From Halocaridina rubra (taxonomy: Eukaryota > Arthropoda > Malacostraca > Decapoda > Atyidae), in assembly GCA_037179515.1 (NCBI GenBank), contig JAXCGZ010022652.1:67501-131500 (forward strand): a DNA stretch of 64,000 nucleotides, written 5' to 3'. Under the pieces are notes generated by a model. It did not search any database. It saw only the letters and a list, made by a program, of their open reading frames with translations, and was not told where the DNA came from. Shown here in pieces: positions 41,365-64,000 of the stretch (position 1 is the first letter of the stretch; the number at the start of each line of letters is the position of its first letter). Both the position numbers and the translations under genes were made by a program.

Positions 41365-42456
41365 ATTTATTTCCCCTTCGCTCGTGTTATTGTTGCTGGA
41401 TTCAACCCTGAGTGGTGGTATGCAGGGTTGCCAGATCTAGGGGAACTAACTAGCGTTTTCACGCCAATGAAGTCATTAAATCAAAATCAGTTTGATAAAT
41501 ATAGTTGTATTAAATTGTTGAGTATAATTTTAGCTAGATCATTAATCAAATATAGGTTAGTCATTTGTATTTAAAATTTTGAGGTATAAATTGGATTAAT
41601 AAAAATATAAAGTTGCTTACTCAAAATTAGTTTGATAAATTCAATTATATCCAATTAATATTTGAGTTTAATTCTACCAATATATTTAAAAATGTATATA
41701 TTAATTATCTATATTTGAAAATCTGTGATACAAATTGGTCTGAAAATAAATATCTTATTCCAGAAAAAAAATATCTATTACTAGTATGTGCTTGACAAAT
41801 TCAGTCATATCTAACGAATTTTTGAGCATATTTTTAGCAGAATATATTATAAAGTGTACATTGATAAGTCAACATTAAAAATATGGGGCATTATTTGGTC
41901 TAATAAAATATTCCATTACCAAGAGCTAGTTTGGCTAAAATATCGCCAAGTTAGACTAACATCAAAGGGAAACAGCTTGCAATACTGAGACAGCTCATAG
42001 TTTTTGAGGTGGTTGAATATCTATCGTTTCACAATATTTTTTTATGATAATATAAATAGATATCCATCGTATAGGATCATGACTTTCCATACTTTCTCAT
42101 ATATAAAACTTTTAAAAAAGTATTTAACCCTCTTTAATTATTTAAAAGGCCAAAAATGAATTATTCAAATATTTATCCCTTCCAACTCAGCTGACGGGAG
42201 ATGATAACTAATGCTCAAGTATGATTTTGCGTAAAGCCAATATCATAAAAATAAAAAAACTCTCTATATGTCTTGCTTTCGAATTCACAATAAATGTTAT
42301 AGCCACAAGTAAGGAAAGCCAAAAATAAATCCTTCTTGAAAGCGTTACATGCACTTTGAAAGGCAGATACGACCCGCTCTTGCCACGTTATCCGCCCTCA
42401 AGCCTGGCGCTATTTTCAAATGGAAATATGTGTTATTTATATCACGCCTTTACGAC
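41365..42456. other. intergenic region upstream of SURF4
   Basis: Between the SURF4 start codon and the TA array. AT-rich; includes imperfect repeats of AAATTAGTTTGATAAATT-type sequence (41480-41960). The SURF4 promoter and 5' UTR must lie here or in an unseen upstream exon, but no core promoter motif could be chosen with confidence. Confidence 0.5.
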
Positions 42457-43080
<624 letters not shown>

Positions 43081-43081
43081 G

Positions 43082-43083
<2 letters not shown>

Positions 43084-43132
<49 letters not shown>
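43084..43132. repeat. (TA)n microsatellite
   Basis: About 48 bp of AT repeats 680 bp upstream of the PGP-like start codon. Confidence 0.9.
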
Positions 43133-43133
<1 letters not shown>

Positions 43134-43805
43134 ATGTTAACAATAGTAATGAAAATCTTGTTAGGATAGGAGGGGTTCGAATCACGTCTCACACTACAAA
43201 GTCATGCTGCCTTAACAAAATCAGCCACTACAGCTGTACCTTGATATACAGTGTTATCATATAGCGCTAACCATTTTTTTTTTTCGCCTTTCGTGGTGTT
43301 TAGTCGCCACAAGTTAAATCTCAATATACTCTTTTATGGGCATATCTCGTCAGGGATTGAAGTTGGTGGAGGAAACCTCATACCGGCCGGCCCCATTTTC
43401 CTGTACCTCCATAAGAACCCATTCAATGCCATATTCACGAAACCGTGCTTTTTTTAGCGTTACATAAATAAAAGCGTTCGTTTCCATTATTAAAGTTAAA
43501 ATTATTAAAAATATCTCTAAATACTATTAATCTTGAGACAAAATTATTTCATGTATATTTATTATTTAGATATATTTTTTGTAAATATAATTGTTATTAG
43601 AATTAATTTTAAAATTTAAAAACTTAAAAAAACCGCAATGACAAATATTTTGACTACTCGCTAATACACATGATCTACAGAGAGAACGCCAGCAGCGGAC
43701 TGAAGGGGGATTATTCATAAGTTATTTTTAATCTTGGTAGTGGGTGTGTGACAGCGAAGAAGTTAACGATTAACTTTAAAAGCCCTTCCGTTTGATTAAT
43801 ACAAA
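43133..43805. other. upstream region of PGP-like gene
   Basis: No ORF supported. The 5' UTR and promoter of the phosphatase should lie here; no distinct TATA/Inr pair stands out in the AT-rich background. Confidence 0.45.
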
Positions 43806-55703
<11,898 letters not shown>

Positions 55704-56039
55704 ATGAGCTAGTAAAGTACTGAAGAATTTGATGATGTGCCTTTTACGTGAGTAACTCTTAGATACGTATAATGTTTCATAGTTTTCAGTGTAGATATTA
55801 CTCAATATGTGCCTTCTGCTGGTATGCTCAGCAGTCTTTGGTTGTGCATAGAATGTATTTAGTACAGTTAGAACCAAGTTTTACTATTCAGTTTTCTTTT
55901 TTTCTTTGTTCATTATCTTATTGGTAACAGCGTGAGAGATAAATATCGTGCTTGGTTTTAATTTTAAGAAGCACTGTAATTTTCAAAATTCAGATAGTGA
56001 AAATAAAAAAAAAAAATGATATCCAACCATTTCTGATGA

Positions 56040-56345
56040 CAGAGATGGTTGTAGGAAGAAATTAAAAGAGACGGGAGTTTGGGACTGGCAATCCTGTCTT
56101 CCAATTAGTCTTTCTTGGGGCACAAATATCTCCTCTATGTTCCCCTGCATTTCATAAAATGTCAGCTTATTGGGGTGGTGCAAGAGGAATGGGAATCCCC
56201 TCCTCTGTATTTTCCTCCTACAGAGTCAAGAAATATTGATCCTACATTGAAGATCAACAGAAAAAAGATGAAAGAAGGAGCGAGTCAAGTTTTTCTTTGA
56301 CTCTGCCACTCCGCCATATAACGGGGACTATGTCTTTTGTATATA
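56040..56345 (-). repeat. repeat family D, decayed copy downstream of PGP
   Basis: Shares GGGAATCCC..TCCTCT, TTTCCTCC and GTCAAG..TTCTTTG..CTCTGCCA with 47080-47245. No intact ORF. Confidence 0.4.
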
Positions 56346-56929
56346 GACAGAAAGCAAGTAAATAAAGAGGCGAGGGTTGGCAAGGTATGATAAAGCTTTG
56401 CAGTCTCCATTCTATTACAGTTGTTTATGTTAACGGCTTCATCGAGATACAACATTCTGTTGGAATGAGATTTTGGTGTAGGTTTCCTAGCTCACAAAAA
56501 TGTCTCCTATTACATTTCACACAATGCTTTCACGCGATGCTCTCGCTTTGTTATATCTAAATTGTTAGGTCCTTCAAAAAATATTTTCTGATTTTTTTTT
56601 AGCTCTAATTCATAGTTTCTGCAGACACATGGCTCAAATAGTTGTGTAGGCTTTATGTTAAAGTATATACAACATAGCATTTCTTGTAATTCAGTGCCTT
56701 ATGAAGTCCTCTGCTTTGTAATATTGCTTAAGAAAGCTGTGTTGTCACTGTGTGGTGCTTCTTTGAAGTACTGTGGCGTTAATTGCAACATAACACCAGT
56801 TTTATTAAGTGTGATGTCACATATTCTTTGTATTGACACTATATAAAATAAGTAGTAAAAATTATGTGGAATTTCTTTCACCATATTACAAGTGTGATAT
56901 TACATGTACAGTATTCTCATTATATTATT

Positions 56930-57040
56930 TTTTTATAATATGAGACATTGGGACGGGCAAAGAAAAATACTCTCATCCGGCCTGGACACCAAGAAAACGA
57001 CAAAGTAAAGGGAAGCAGAGATGGGAAGTGTTGTGATTTT
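56930..57040 (-). mobile_element. LINE family C 3' fragment (minus)
   Basis: Plus-strand CATTGGGACGGGCAAAGAAA, CTCTCATCCGGCCTGGACAC, CAAGAAAAC are the reverse of the family C 3' end. Confidence 0.6.
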
Positions 57041-58220
57041 GTCAGGTATAAAGGGATAGGAAGAGATGTGTATCCAACACACCAAAATATTCACTGTGGA
57101 CGTAGCCATAGGAAAAAAACTAACTAAAGGAAGACTTAAAATCGAGTTGTCTTATCCAGTCTTATTTAAATCCAAAGCCTCTGTTTACTAAAACATGAGC
57201 AAAACACAACCTATTTATAGGACATTCAATAATATGCGACCCTTCTCTCTCATCAATTTTTCTTGCCACCAAACAACAGGCAGAGGAGGTGAGAATGGCC
57301 TTGGTAAACACATATTCTAATTATTTAAAAATCTAATATTACTTGCATAAGGAAGTACAGTATCTTGATTATTAAGGTACTGAATTGCCCGTGATATATA
57401 TGAACTGTATATGTAATATGTAATGTATATTTGTGCCTTTACTTCTTAGGAGTTTTGTTCTTAAAACACATGTGAAATAGCCTTTGACCTATACTCGGAT
57501 ATGTTGACCTACTATGACCCTTCACATCCTGTTTACCATAATTATGAAGCATTAATAACAAAATATGTAGTTGAACATACTAGGAAAAAAGAATGTATGT
57601 TTGAACTGAAGTCTTCCTGAAGTCACAATGCCCTTAAATATCTGTGACGGACATATATCATTAACTGAGACAAGTTGATGTTACTCAAAATTGCAGTGTG
57701 TTCATTCTAGGTAGGTTTCTGTTTGAGCAGCTTTATACTCGCTTTTCAAGAAAACAACAAATGCAGAGGTAGCTGTGTTCAGCGAGAAATGTAAAATTTT
57801 CTGGTGTCCAAAAAGCACAACATTTTTAATCTGCTTAGCATTTGATATGAGTCACTCCAGGGATATATGCCTGGATCGTTAAGTTCCATAACTTTGTAAG
57901 CACACAGTTGCAATTTATCTGGTTATCAGGAAATGAGGATATTTTCAGATGAACTTCACAGACACGATCAGAAAAATCATATATAAGAGTTACTCTCAAT
58001 TTATTTCAAAATTACCTAGCTAATATACCTCCTGAAATGCATGCACTCATTCACAATATTTATAATTGAAAACAACAGAACAGATCATATCTCATAATAA
58101 GAGCATTTATTTATAATTTATGAAAAATTGTCTGCTATTCAATTTTTTTTTATTAGAACTTGAAGCAAAAATAACTGCTGGTTATGAATAATTCACAATT
58201 TTGAACTTCCCTGACGCTGA
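57041..58220. other. intergenic, nothing recognised
   Basis: AT-rich single-copy-looking sequence between the phosphatase gene and the LTR retrotransposon. Only short, unsupported ORFs. Confidence 0.5.
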
Positions 58221-58524
58221 TGTAGTTTAGTAAGTCTAAAAGTAGTTTAGTAGTTTGTGGTAGTTTACGTATTGTGGACAGTTGTTGGTGCTGAGTTGGG
58301 TGAGTGAGTGGTTTTAAGAGATATTTGAGTGCAGAGGTTATATTTTTTGGGGGTGACATTTATGCTTTGTTTACCGGCCGGTTTGGTATTTTTGTTTTTC
58401 GTTTGTTCTGTCTTTCGGTATTATCGTCATTGTTTGTCACTCATCCTAACTCATCATTGGCGTTATTCCACATGACACATAATATCATGGTAAGAGGAAT
58501 TTAATTCAGTCAATTCAAACCACA
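58221..58524 (+). repeat. left LTR
   Basis: TGTAGTTTAGTAAG to ATTCAAACCACA; aligns along its whole length with 62118-62429. Preceded by GCTGA. Confidence 0.93.
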
Positions 58525-58550
58525 AGCCGTCCAGGCTATAACCTGCAGTC

Positions 58551-59253
58551 ATGTTGTCTAAAGTCACGTCGGAGATGATTAGACCATTCACCAGTGGAGA
58601 TGTGGTTGCATGGATAAAGAAAGTTCAGTTGGTGGCTAAGTTGCAGGAGGTTTCTGATTTGGCTTCTTTAATTCCACCGTATTTGAAGGGGGATGCTCTT
58701 GCTCTGTATTTAGAAATGAGTGATGATGACCAGGGTGATTCAGAAAAAATAGTAACTATGTTATAAAAGGCGTTTACTGACGGAGCCTTTGTAGCTCATG
58801 CCAAGTTGGTTAGAGTCAAATGGACATGGGAACCTGTTGATGTGTATGCAAATGACATAAGATGTTTGGCTGGGCTAGCTGGGTTCACGGGAGATGGTTT
58901 GGAAAGCATTGTTTGTTTGACTTTTGTCAATGTATTCTCAGCTAATATAAGTATAGCTTTGCAACAAGTCAATTAGGTTTTAACTAAGTTAGTGAACTGA
59001 TACATGCGGTAAGGATTTTGTGCAAAACTTGGGCTGATGAGGAGCATGTTGAAGTGGCAAGGGGGTTTGAGTTGCCAAAAAAAGACAGTGGCAGTATGGG
59101 ATTTAATGAGAGATGCTTTAGGTGTGGTGGTCCTCATTTAATCATATATTGTGAGGAAAAAATGAGGTGGTTCAAGTGTAACAAAGTAGGCTATATTGCC
59201 AGCCAATGTGATCAGAAGACTCAAGAATATACCCAAGGGCAGGGAAACGAATA
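58551..59253 (+). pseudogene. LTR element gag remnant
   Basis: Opens at ATG 58551 and is stopped at 58764, with more stops to about 59010, then open 59018-59254. Shows a zinc-knuckle-like CFRCGGPHLIIYC and a second knuckle that has lost its first Cys and its His (WFKCNKVGYIASQC). The rest is a capsid-type region with no strong motif. Confidence 0.75.
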
Positions 59254-59261
59254 GAGGGGGA

Positions 59262-59712
59262 CTGCTGCGCCAGCAGTAACCCCCTTGTTAATGTCAAGGC
59301 ACGGTCACTACCTGTTATTGATATGCGGGGTAATAATTGTTCAGCTAGGGGATTTGTAGATTCCGGTTGTACTAAAACAATCATTCATTCTAAGTTGGTA
59401 CTGGTTTTACAGAAGAAACTTATATATGTGCTCTCGATCGAAGGCAGGTCAAGTGTAAAGGTTCTACTGTGGTGCATTTGGTGATTGGCAATATACAATT
59501 GTCTGCTCATGCAGTGGTTTCTGATAAGATGATTGACGGTGTCGATATTGTAGTAGGATTGGATGTTATTAATCAGTTTGGTGGTGTTGCAATCAAGGAG
59601 GGTGTTGTACAGTTTCTTGCACCTGATTTTTCTTTGGTAGCAACTGGCAATTTTAATTGTGCTGAAAAAAAATTATGCAAGATTGATGAAGAGGACTCAT
59701 GCTGTTTTTGAT
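59262..59712 (+). pseudogene. LTR element aspartic protease remnant
   Basis: FVDSGCTKTIIHS around 59350 has the DSG catalytic triplet (usually DTG/DSG), and DIVVGLDVINQFG near 59545 is the C-terminal hydrophobic-G motif. A frameshift lies between them near 59420. Confidence 0.75.
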
Positions 59713-59799
59713 GGTAAAAACTGGACAGTGGAATGGTTTTAGAAAAAAATAATCATCCAGTAAATCTTACAAATAAGGTTAGCTGCTATAGAACGAACC

Positions 59800-60518
59800 T
59801 GACAGGGAAGAAAAAAAAAAGTATGACAAAGATGTCAACAGGTGGATACAAGAGGGAATTTTAGTCCCCTGGGACAAAGATGTAACTGATGGAATTATTC
59901 CTATGATGCCAGTAGAACAACCAACAAAGAACAAGGTGAGGCCAGTACTAGATTTTCGAGTTAAATGCTCATGTGCAATACCATACTGGTGATGATGTAA
60001 CAAATGTATGTAATGAAAAGTTAAGGCAGTGGAGACAGATGGGTAAAACAGTATCTGTTGTTGACCTTAAATCTGCATATCTACAAATTAAAGTAAGTAA
60101 GAAATTATGGCCATAGCAGTTGGTAAAGTATGAAGGTAAGACCTATTGTTTAACACAGTTGCGTTTTGGGCTGAACTGTGCAATGCACATAATGTCAAAA
60201 ATTTTAAAATTTGTTCTAAAGAAAAAAGATGAGACTAGAAAATACACAAGCTCCTACATTGATGACATTCTTGTTGATGAGTCAGAGCTGTCTGCTAACG
60301 AGCTCATTAGTCATCTGAATGAGTATGGACTGTTAACAAAACTCCCTGAATCACTGGAAAATGGTGCAGCTTTAGGACTTAGGTTGTTTTGTGTTAATTG
60401 TGAATTGGTGTTCCAACAAGGGAACAAAGTTCCAGAGGTTTCAGATGATTTGACGAGAAGAGGTCTGTTCCTCTATTTGGGAAGTAAGTGGGCCATTATC
60501 CCGTTGCTGGCTGGTTAG
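59800..60518 (+). pseudogene. LTR element reverse transcriptase remnant
   Basis: Successive pieces show RWIQEGILVPW, KNKVRPVLDFR, VSVVDLKSAYLQIK (motif A), LTQLRFGLN and SSYIDDILV (catalytic YIDD). Frame breaks occur near 59960 and 60115 (TAG). Inactive. Confidence 0.8.
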
Positions 60519-60609
60519 GGGTTGCCTGTAGTTTCATTAAGAGGAGTGCTGAGGGGTCAAGTTGGGACGATCCAGTTGTCAGTACTGCAGTTGCTATGAT
60601 CAGGGAGAT

Positions 60610-61097
60610 GATTAAGTGAAATTAGATGATCCAATTAAAGGTGGTTGGCATGTTTCTAAAACTGAATATGGTACGATATGGTGTGATGCTAGCAGTTTAG
60701 CTATTGGTGTGCTTTTAGAATTAATGATCAGGTCGTTGAAGATGCTGCTTGGCTCCTTAAGAAGGACGATTATAGTCACAAAAATGTGGCCGAACTTGAG
60801 GCGGTATTGAAAGGTATTTATCTAGCATTGAAATGGAGATTGAAGAAAATAGAGTTGAGAATTGATTCAGTAACAGTGCATGGTTGGGTGAGTACTGTTA
60901 TTATAAAGGAAGGAAGGGTGCGTACTAAGGGAGCTTCTGAGATGGAGGTAAAACGCTGTTTGGGAATCTTGAGGGATCTGATAAATGAATTTGGGCTAGT
61001 GATGAAGGTGGCTATCATTTTGTCATCAAAAACTAAGGCTGATGTGATGACACGTGTGGGGAAAACCTGGTTAAAGGCAAAGGTTCCTGATAGTTAG
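60610..61097 (+). pseudogene. LTR element RNase H remnant
   Basis: IWCDASSLAIGVLLE, AELEAVLKGIYLALKW and RIDSVTVHGWV carry the D, E and D positions of a retroelement RNase H. A frameshift separates the first from the rest, near 60740-60790. Confidence 0.7.
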
Positions 61098-61099
61098 GA

Positions 61100-61700
61100 G
61101 GAGGTTTGTTGCTTTGGTGCAAATGTTGATTTGAGGCAAATGCACAACATGCATATGGGTGTGGAGAGGACGTTGTATTTGGCTCATAAGGAGGATCCTA
61201 CCATTGCCAAAGAAGCAGTCAGAAAGGTGGTGGTGCAGAGCTGTCAACAGTGTCAATCCACTGATCCAGCCCCAGCCACCCATCGTGCAGGAGAGAATAG
61301 TGATATTGAAAATTGGAAACGTTTAGCAATTGATGTCACTCATTATAGAAAGGTGCCTTATTTATCAGTCATAGATTGTGGTCCTAGTCGTTTTGCAGTC
61401 TGAAAGGAACTCAGATATGAAAATGCCAGAGAAATATCATCATTGTTGAAAGAAATTTTTTGTGAAAGAGGCCTGGTTGTCGTTCATCATGACTGAGGCA
61501 AGTGCTTGAGAGATGGAATACCAGCACCTTATATTTAAATATAAATGGAGGTATCCAAGGACTAAGCCAGAGATTGATAAAGACGTGTCTTCTTTGGTGA
61601 GAATAGGTGAGGAAGTCTGAGTGAAACCGCCAAATACACAACATACAACTAAATGGGAGAAAGGCTACATCACTGGTATCTCGTCCAAAAACAATGTCTG
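61100..61700 (+). pseudogene. LTR element integrase remnant
   Basis: An HHCC-type segment (MHMGVERTLYLAHK, then SCQQCQ) is followed by RLAIDVTHYRKVPYLSVID, with the first D of the DDE core. A TGA at 61401 (expected Trp-like position) and later stops end the frame. Confidence 0.7.
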
Positions 61701-62117
61701 TAGATGGCATGCCACGTCACATACTCGATGTTAGGAAAGTAATTAGTCCTCAGTCTTTGTCTGAGGAATCAGATGTGGAGGATGGGGTTGAGATACCAAA
61801 TGAAGACCAGCAGTAAAATAATGGAGATAGTACACCTGTACACCTGATGGTGTGCATATTTTAACAGATACACGTCCCAGGCGAACTAGACAGCAACCTG
61901 CCTGGTTGGGTGACTATGTTTCTGAATTGGATGACTATATGTTCGAGTGAGATAATTCTGTTGTAAATTTGCACACGATAATTTTTATTTTATTTGATAT
62001 CAATCACAGATTGTTTTGATTTTTGTTGGTTTGTGGAGTTTCTGTTGTTTTTAAACAATCTTGTTTGTACTTCTATACAGCTTAGTGTGTTGTATGATCT
62101 TGAGATCAGGGGGGGCG

Positions 62118-62429
62118 TGTAGTTTAATGAGCCTAAAAGTAGTTCAGTAGCTTGTGGTAGTTTATGTATGGCGGACAGTTGTTGGTGCTGAGTTGGGTGA
62201 GTGAGTGGCGGTGAGAGGTATTCAAGATCCAGTTGTGCAGAGAGGTTGTGTTTTTGGTGACGTTTATGCTTTGTTTACTGGATGGTTTGGTATTTTTCTT
62301 TTTCGTTTTTGCTGTCTTTCGGTACTATCGTTGTTGCTTGTCGCTCATCCTGACTCATCATTGGCATTATTCCATTTGACATATTATATCAAGGTAAGAG
62401 GAATTTAATTCAATATGATTCAAACTACA
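62118..62429 (+). repeat. right LTR
   Basis: TGTAGTTTAATGAG to ATTCAAACTACA; followed by GCTGA. Differs from the left LTR at many positions, including a GGTATTCAAGATCCAGTTGT segment where the left has a shorter version. Confidence 0.93.
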
Positions 62430-64000
62430 GCTGAATACGAACTGGAAAGAAGATTTTGCGTAAATGTATAAAAAGAATTCCAAAACTGACTTCGTGACAA
62501 TGCATTTCACTACTGAGCATACCAAGTTACACACATAGATGCTTTATTCAGAATGAGAAGTTTCTCGTGCACAGTAAATGAATCTAGCACAAAAAGAAAA
62601 AAAAAGAGGCTTTTTTTTTTTAGTTAGGAAGACATGTCTACAGTTGTACCATTTCTAATATGTACATGTCAATGTACACTGCAATGGAAATGATGCAGAT
62701 AATACTGAAGTAATGAATATATTTCCTAAGAAGTTTCCAGTACAATATTCCAGTACCTTACAACACTGATGTTATCTATCAAAAAATATTCTTTGGTGAG
62801 AGTAATTACATGTAAAAAATGTTCACCTGGTCAAAACTTCCTTAGATCCAGATTTTCATTCACGCCAAGAATAAAACAATGCTGCATAGTGCAAACCACT
62901 TGTTGGCAACTGCTGGCTGCAGGCCCGATTTATTTAAATTTTTTATGCATTTTTTAATACTACTAGTATACACCTACTGTAGTTCAAAATCATTATGTAA
63001 GCAAATTTGACATATTGAAAGTGAATGTTTGGTCCGAATTGAAATTAAAAAATATCTTACGTGGTCCAGAAGATAAAAGTTTGCCTGTACCAGCTGAAAT
63101 CGCATGATTAGAAAATGAACACATTCCTAACAAATGTGTTTGCTGATCTTGACAGGAGATGGCAATTATTATTTCAAAAAAGGTTGCTTTACCACTGCCA
63201 TTTTGGAGGAAAAATATTTTGTATTTTAAAGAACCACTAAAAGAGATCAGTGAACGAGTGGCTTGCAATCTTTCCTTTCTAGAGAGTGCTTCCTAACTGT
63301 ACAATAACTAGCTTTGTCACATTTTGTACTCAAGACGCGGAAATCAGAAGACATTGGCAACTACGTCTAGATTTTATTTAGTAAATAAAATTATGAAATA
63401 TATACTATATATGTATACATATGAGTACATATATCTTATATATTTCATCACTTTATTTACAGAATAAAACATAGTATTGCAATGGTGTAGATATTCTTCA
63501 CTGATGAGGGTCTGGAAAAATTCCACCGGTGGTTGCCAGATGTCGTCAGATTTCCGCGCTAGAAGATGAAATTCTACAAAATGGCATCATTAATAACAAC
63601 CAGGAGAGAAAGAAAGGCTAAGGAGGGAAATCTAAAGTTCTTTTAAGCAGATAATTTAGTGTGACTTATTGCCAACTTGCTGGACTGTGTAGGGTATAAA
63701 GTTAAGAATGAAAAAGACAGAAATAATAATGAGAAGAGTAGGATGAAATTCTGTCTTATTTATTTTATTCAGGCTGTGGATGCTTTGCTGGTTTCTATGG
63801 ATTAATGCCTTAAATATAAAAAAAAATATTTTTTTAAGTACAGTATTTTCAATCCTGTCTAGCACAAAAAATATGAATTTGTATATGAAATGCTCCTTTT
63901 TTGGAACTACTGTAATTGGTATTGTTTTCTGATATATTTTGTATAGTATCAGTTTCAGCTTATTACCAATTTCCCATGCAATGCTGCTCCCCTTCAAAGT
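62430..64000. other. intergenic, nothing recognised
   Basis: AT-rich sequence up to the window end. Short ORFs on both strands lack recognisable motifs. No TIR, LTR or LINE signature seen. Confidence 0.5.

Larger units (their letters stand above)
58221..62429 (+). mobile_element. Ty3-like LTR retrotransposon, degraded, with 5-bp target duplication
   Basis: Two LTRs (304 and 312 bp) starting TGTAGTTTA and ending AAACYACA flank a gag-pol interior. The five bases before the left LTR and after the right LTR are both GCTGA, a target-site duplication. A purine-rich GAGATCAGGGGGGG run just before the right LTR is a polypurine-tract candidate. Pol order protease, RT, RNase H, integrase fits Ty3/gypsy-type (Metaviridae). 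Stops and frameshifts throughout and clear LTR divergence show an old, inactive copy. Confidence 0.93.

Noticed and set aside
63656..63997. 113-codon minus ORF at the window end
   Set aside because: AT-driven Phe/Ile/Lys composition, no motif, and no splice-site or family support.

Overview
The window is eukaryotic genomic DNA, most likely from an arthropod and probably a decapod crustacean. Supporting signs are two conserved spliced genes with GT-AG introns and the standard genetic code, very dense and very long (TA)n, (CT)n and (AC)n microsatellites, short TTAGG-type runs, tRNA-like SINE copies and many degraded non-LTR retrotransposons. The species assignment is inference. Only two host protein genes are seen. 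They are head to head, with start codons about 2.4 kb apart. SURF4 lies on the minus strand (5 exons, 34434-41364, 270 aa) and encodes an ER cargo receptor. A HAD-family phosphoglycolate/glycerol-3-phosphate phosphatase (PGP-like) lies on the plus strand (6 exons, 43806-55703, 321 aa). All their exons could be joined at GT-AG sites with matching phase.

Layout. Positions 1-11450 are a chain of DNA elements with terminal inverted repeats (TIRs), each separated from the next by a long (TA)n tract. Family 1 (three copies) has CAGTG-type ends and a 160-bp internal tandem repeat. Family 2 (two copies) has CACCT-type ends and 180-bp internal repeats in opposite orientation in the two arms. From 12.2 to 30.7 kb is a retrotransposon cluster. 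LINE family A (CR1-like, ORF1 plus an endonuclease/RT ORF2) is present in many truncated copies, including a 2,037-bp tandem duplication. LINE family B is present twice, embedded in (CT)n. From 30.8 to 32.2 kb is an inverted relative of the first family 1 element.

SURF4 and its introns and putative 3' UTR occupy about 32.9-41.4 kb. Intron 1 holds a 55-bp minisatellite, a LINE family C remnant and a partial duplication of the exon 2 acceptor. The intergenic region, 41.4-43.8 kb, holds a further long (TA)n tract. The phosphatase gene covers 43.8-55.7 kb. Its introns carry a 38-bp minisatellite apparently derived from its own exon 1/donor junction, a fold-back element, a 319-bp TIR element and family A and C LINE pieces. 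A degraded Ty3-like LTR retrotransposon with matching 5-bp target duplications lies at 58221-62429. The last 1.5 kb shows nothing recognisable.

The two host genes act in unrelated processes (secretory cargo export and metabolite repair). The rest of the window is best read as a record of transposons and microsatellites acting on each other: TIR elements sit in (TA)n, family B LINEs in (CT)n, and family A LINEs next to CA-rich DNA.
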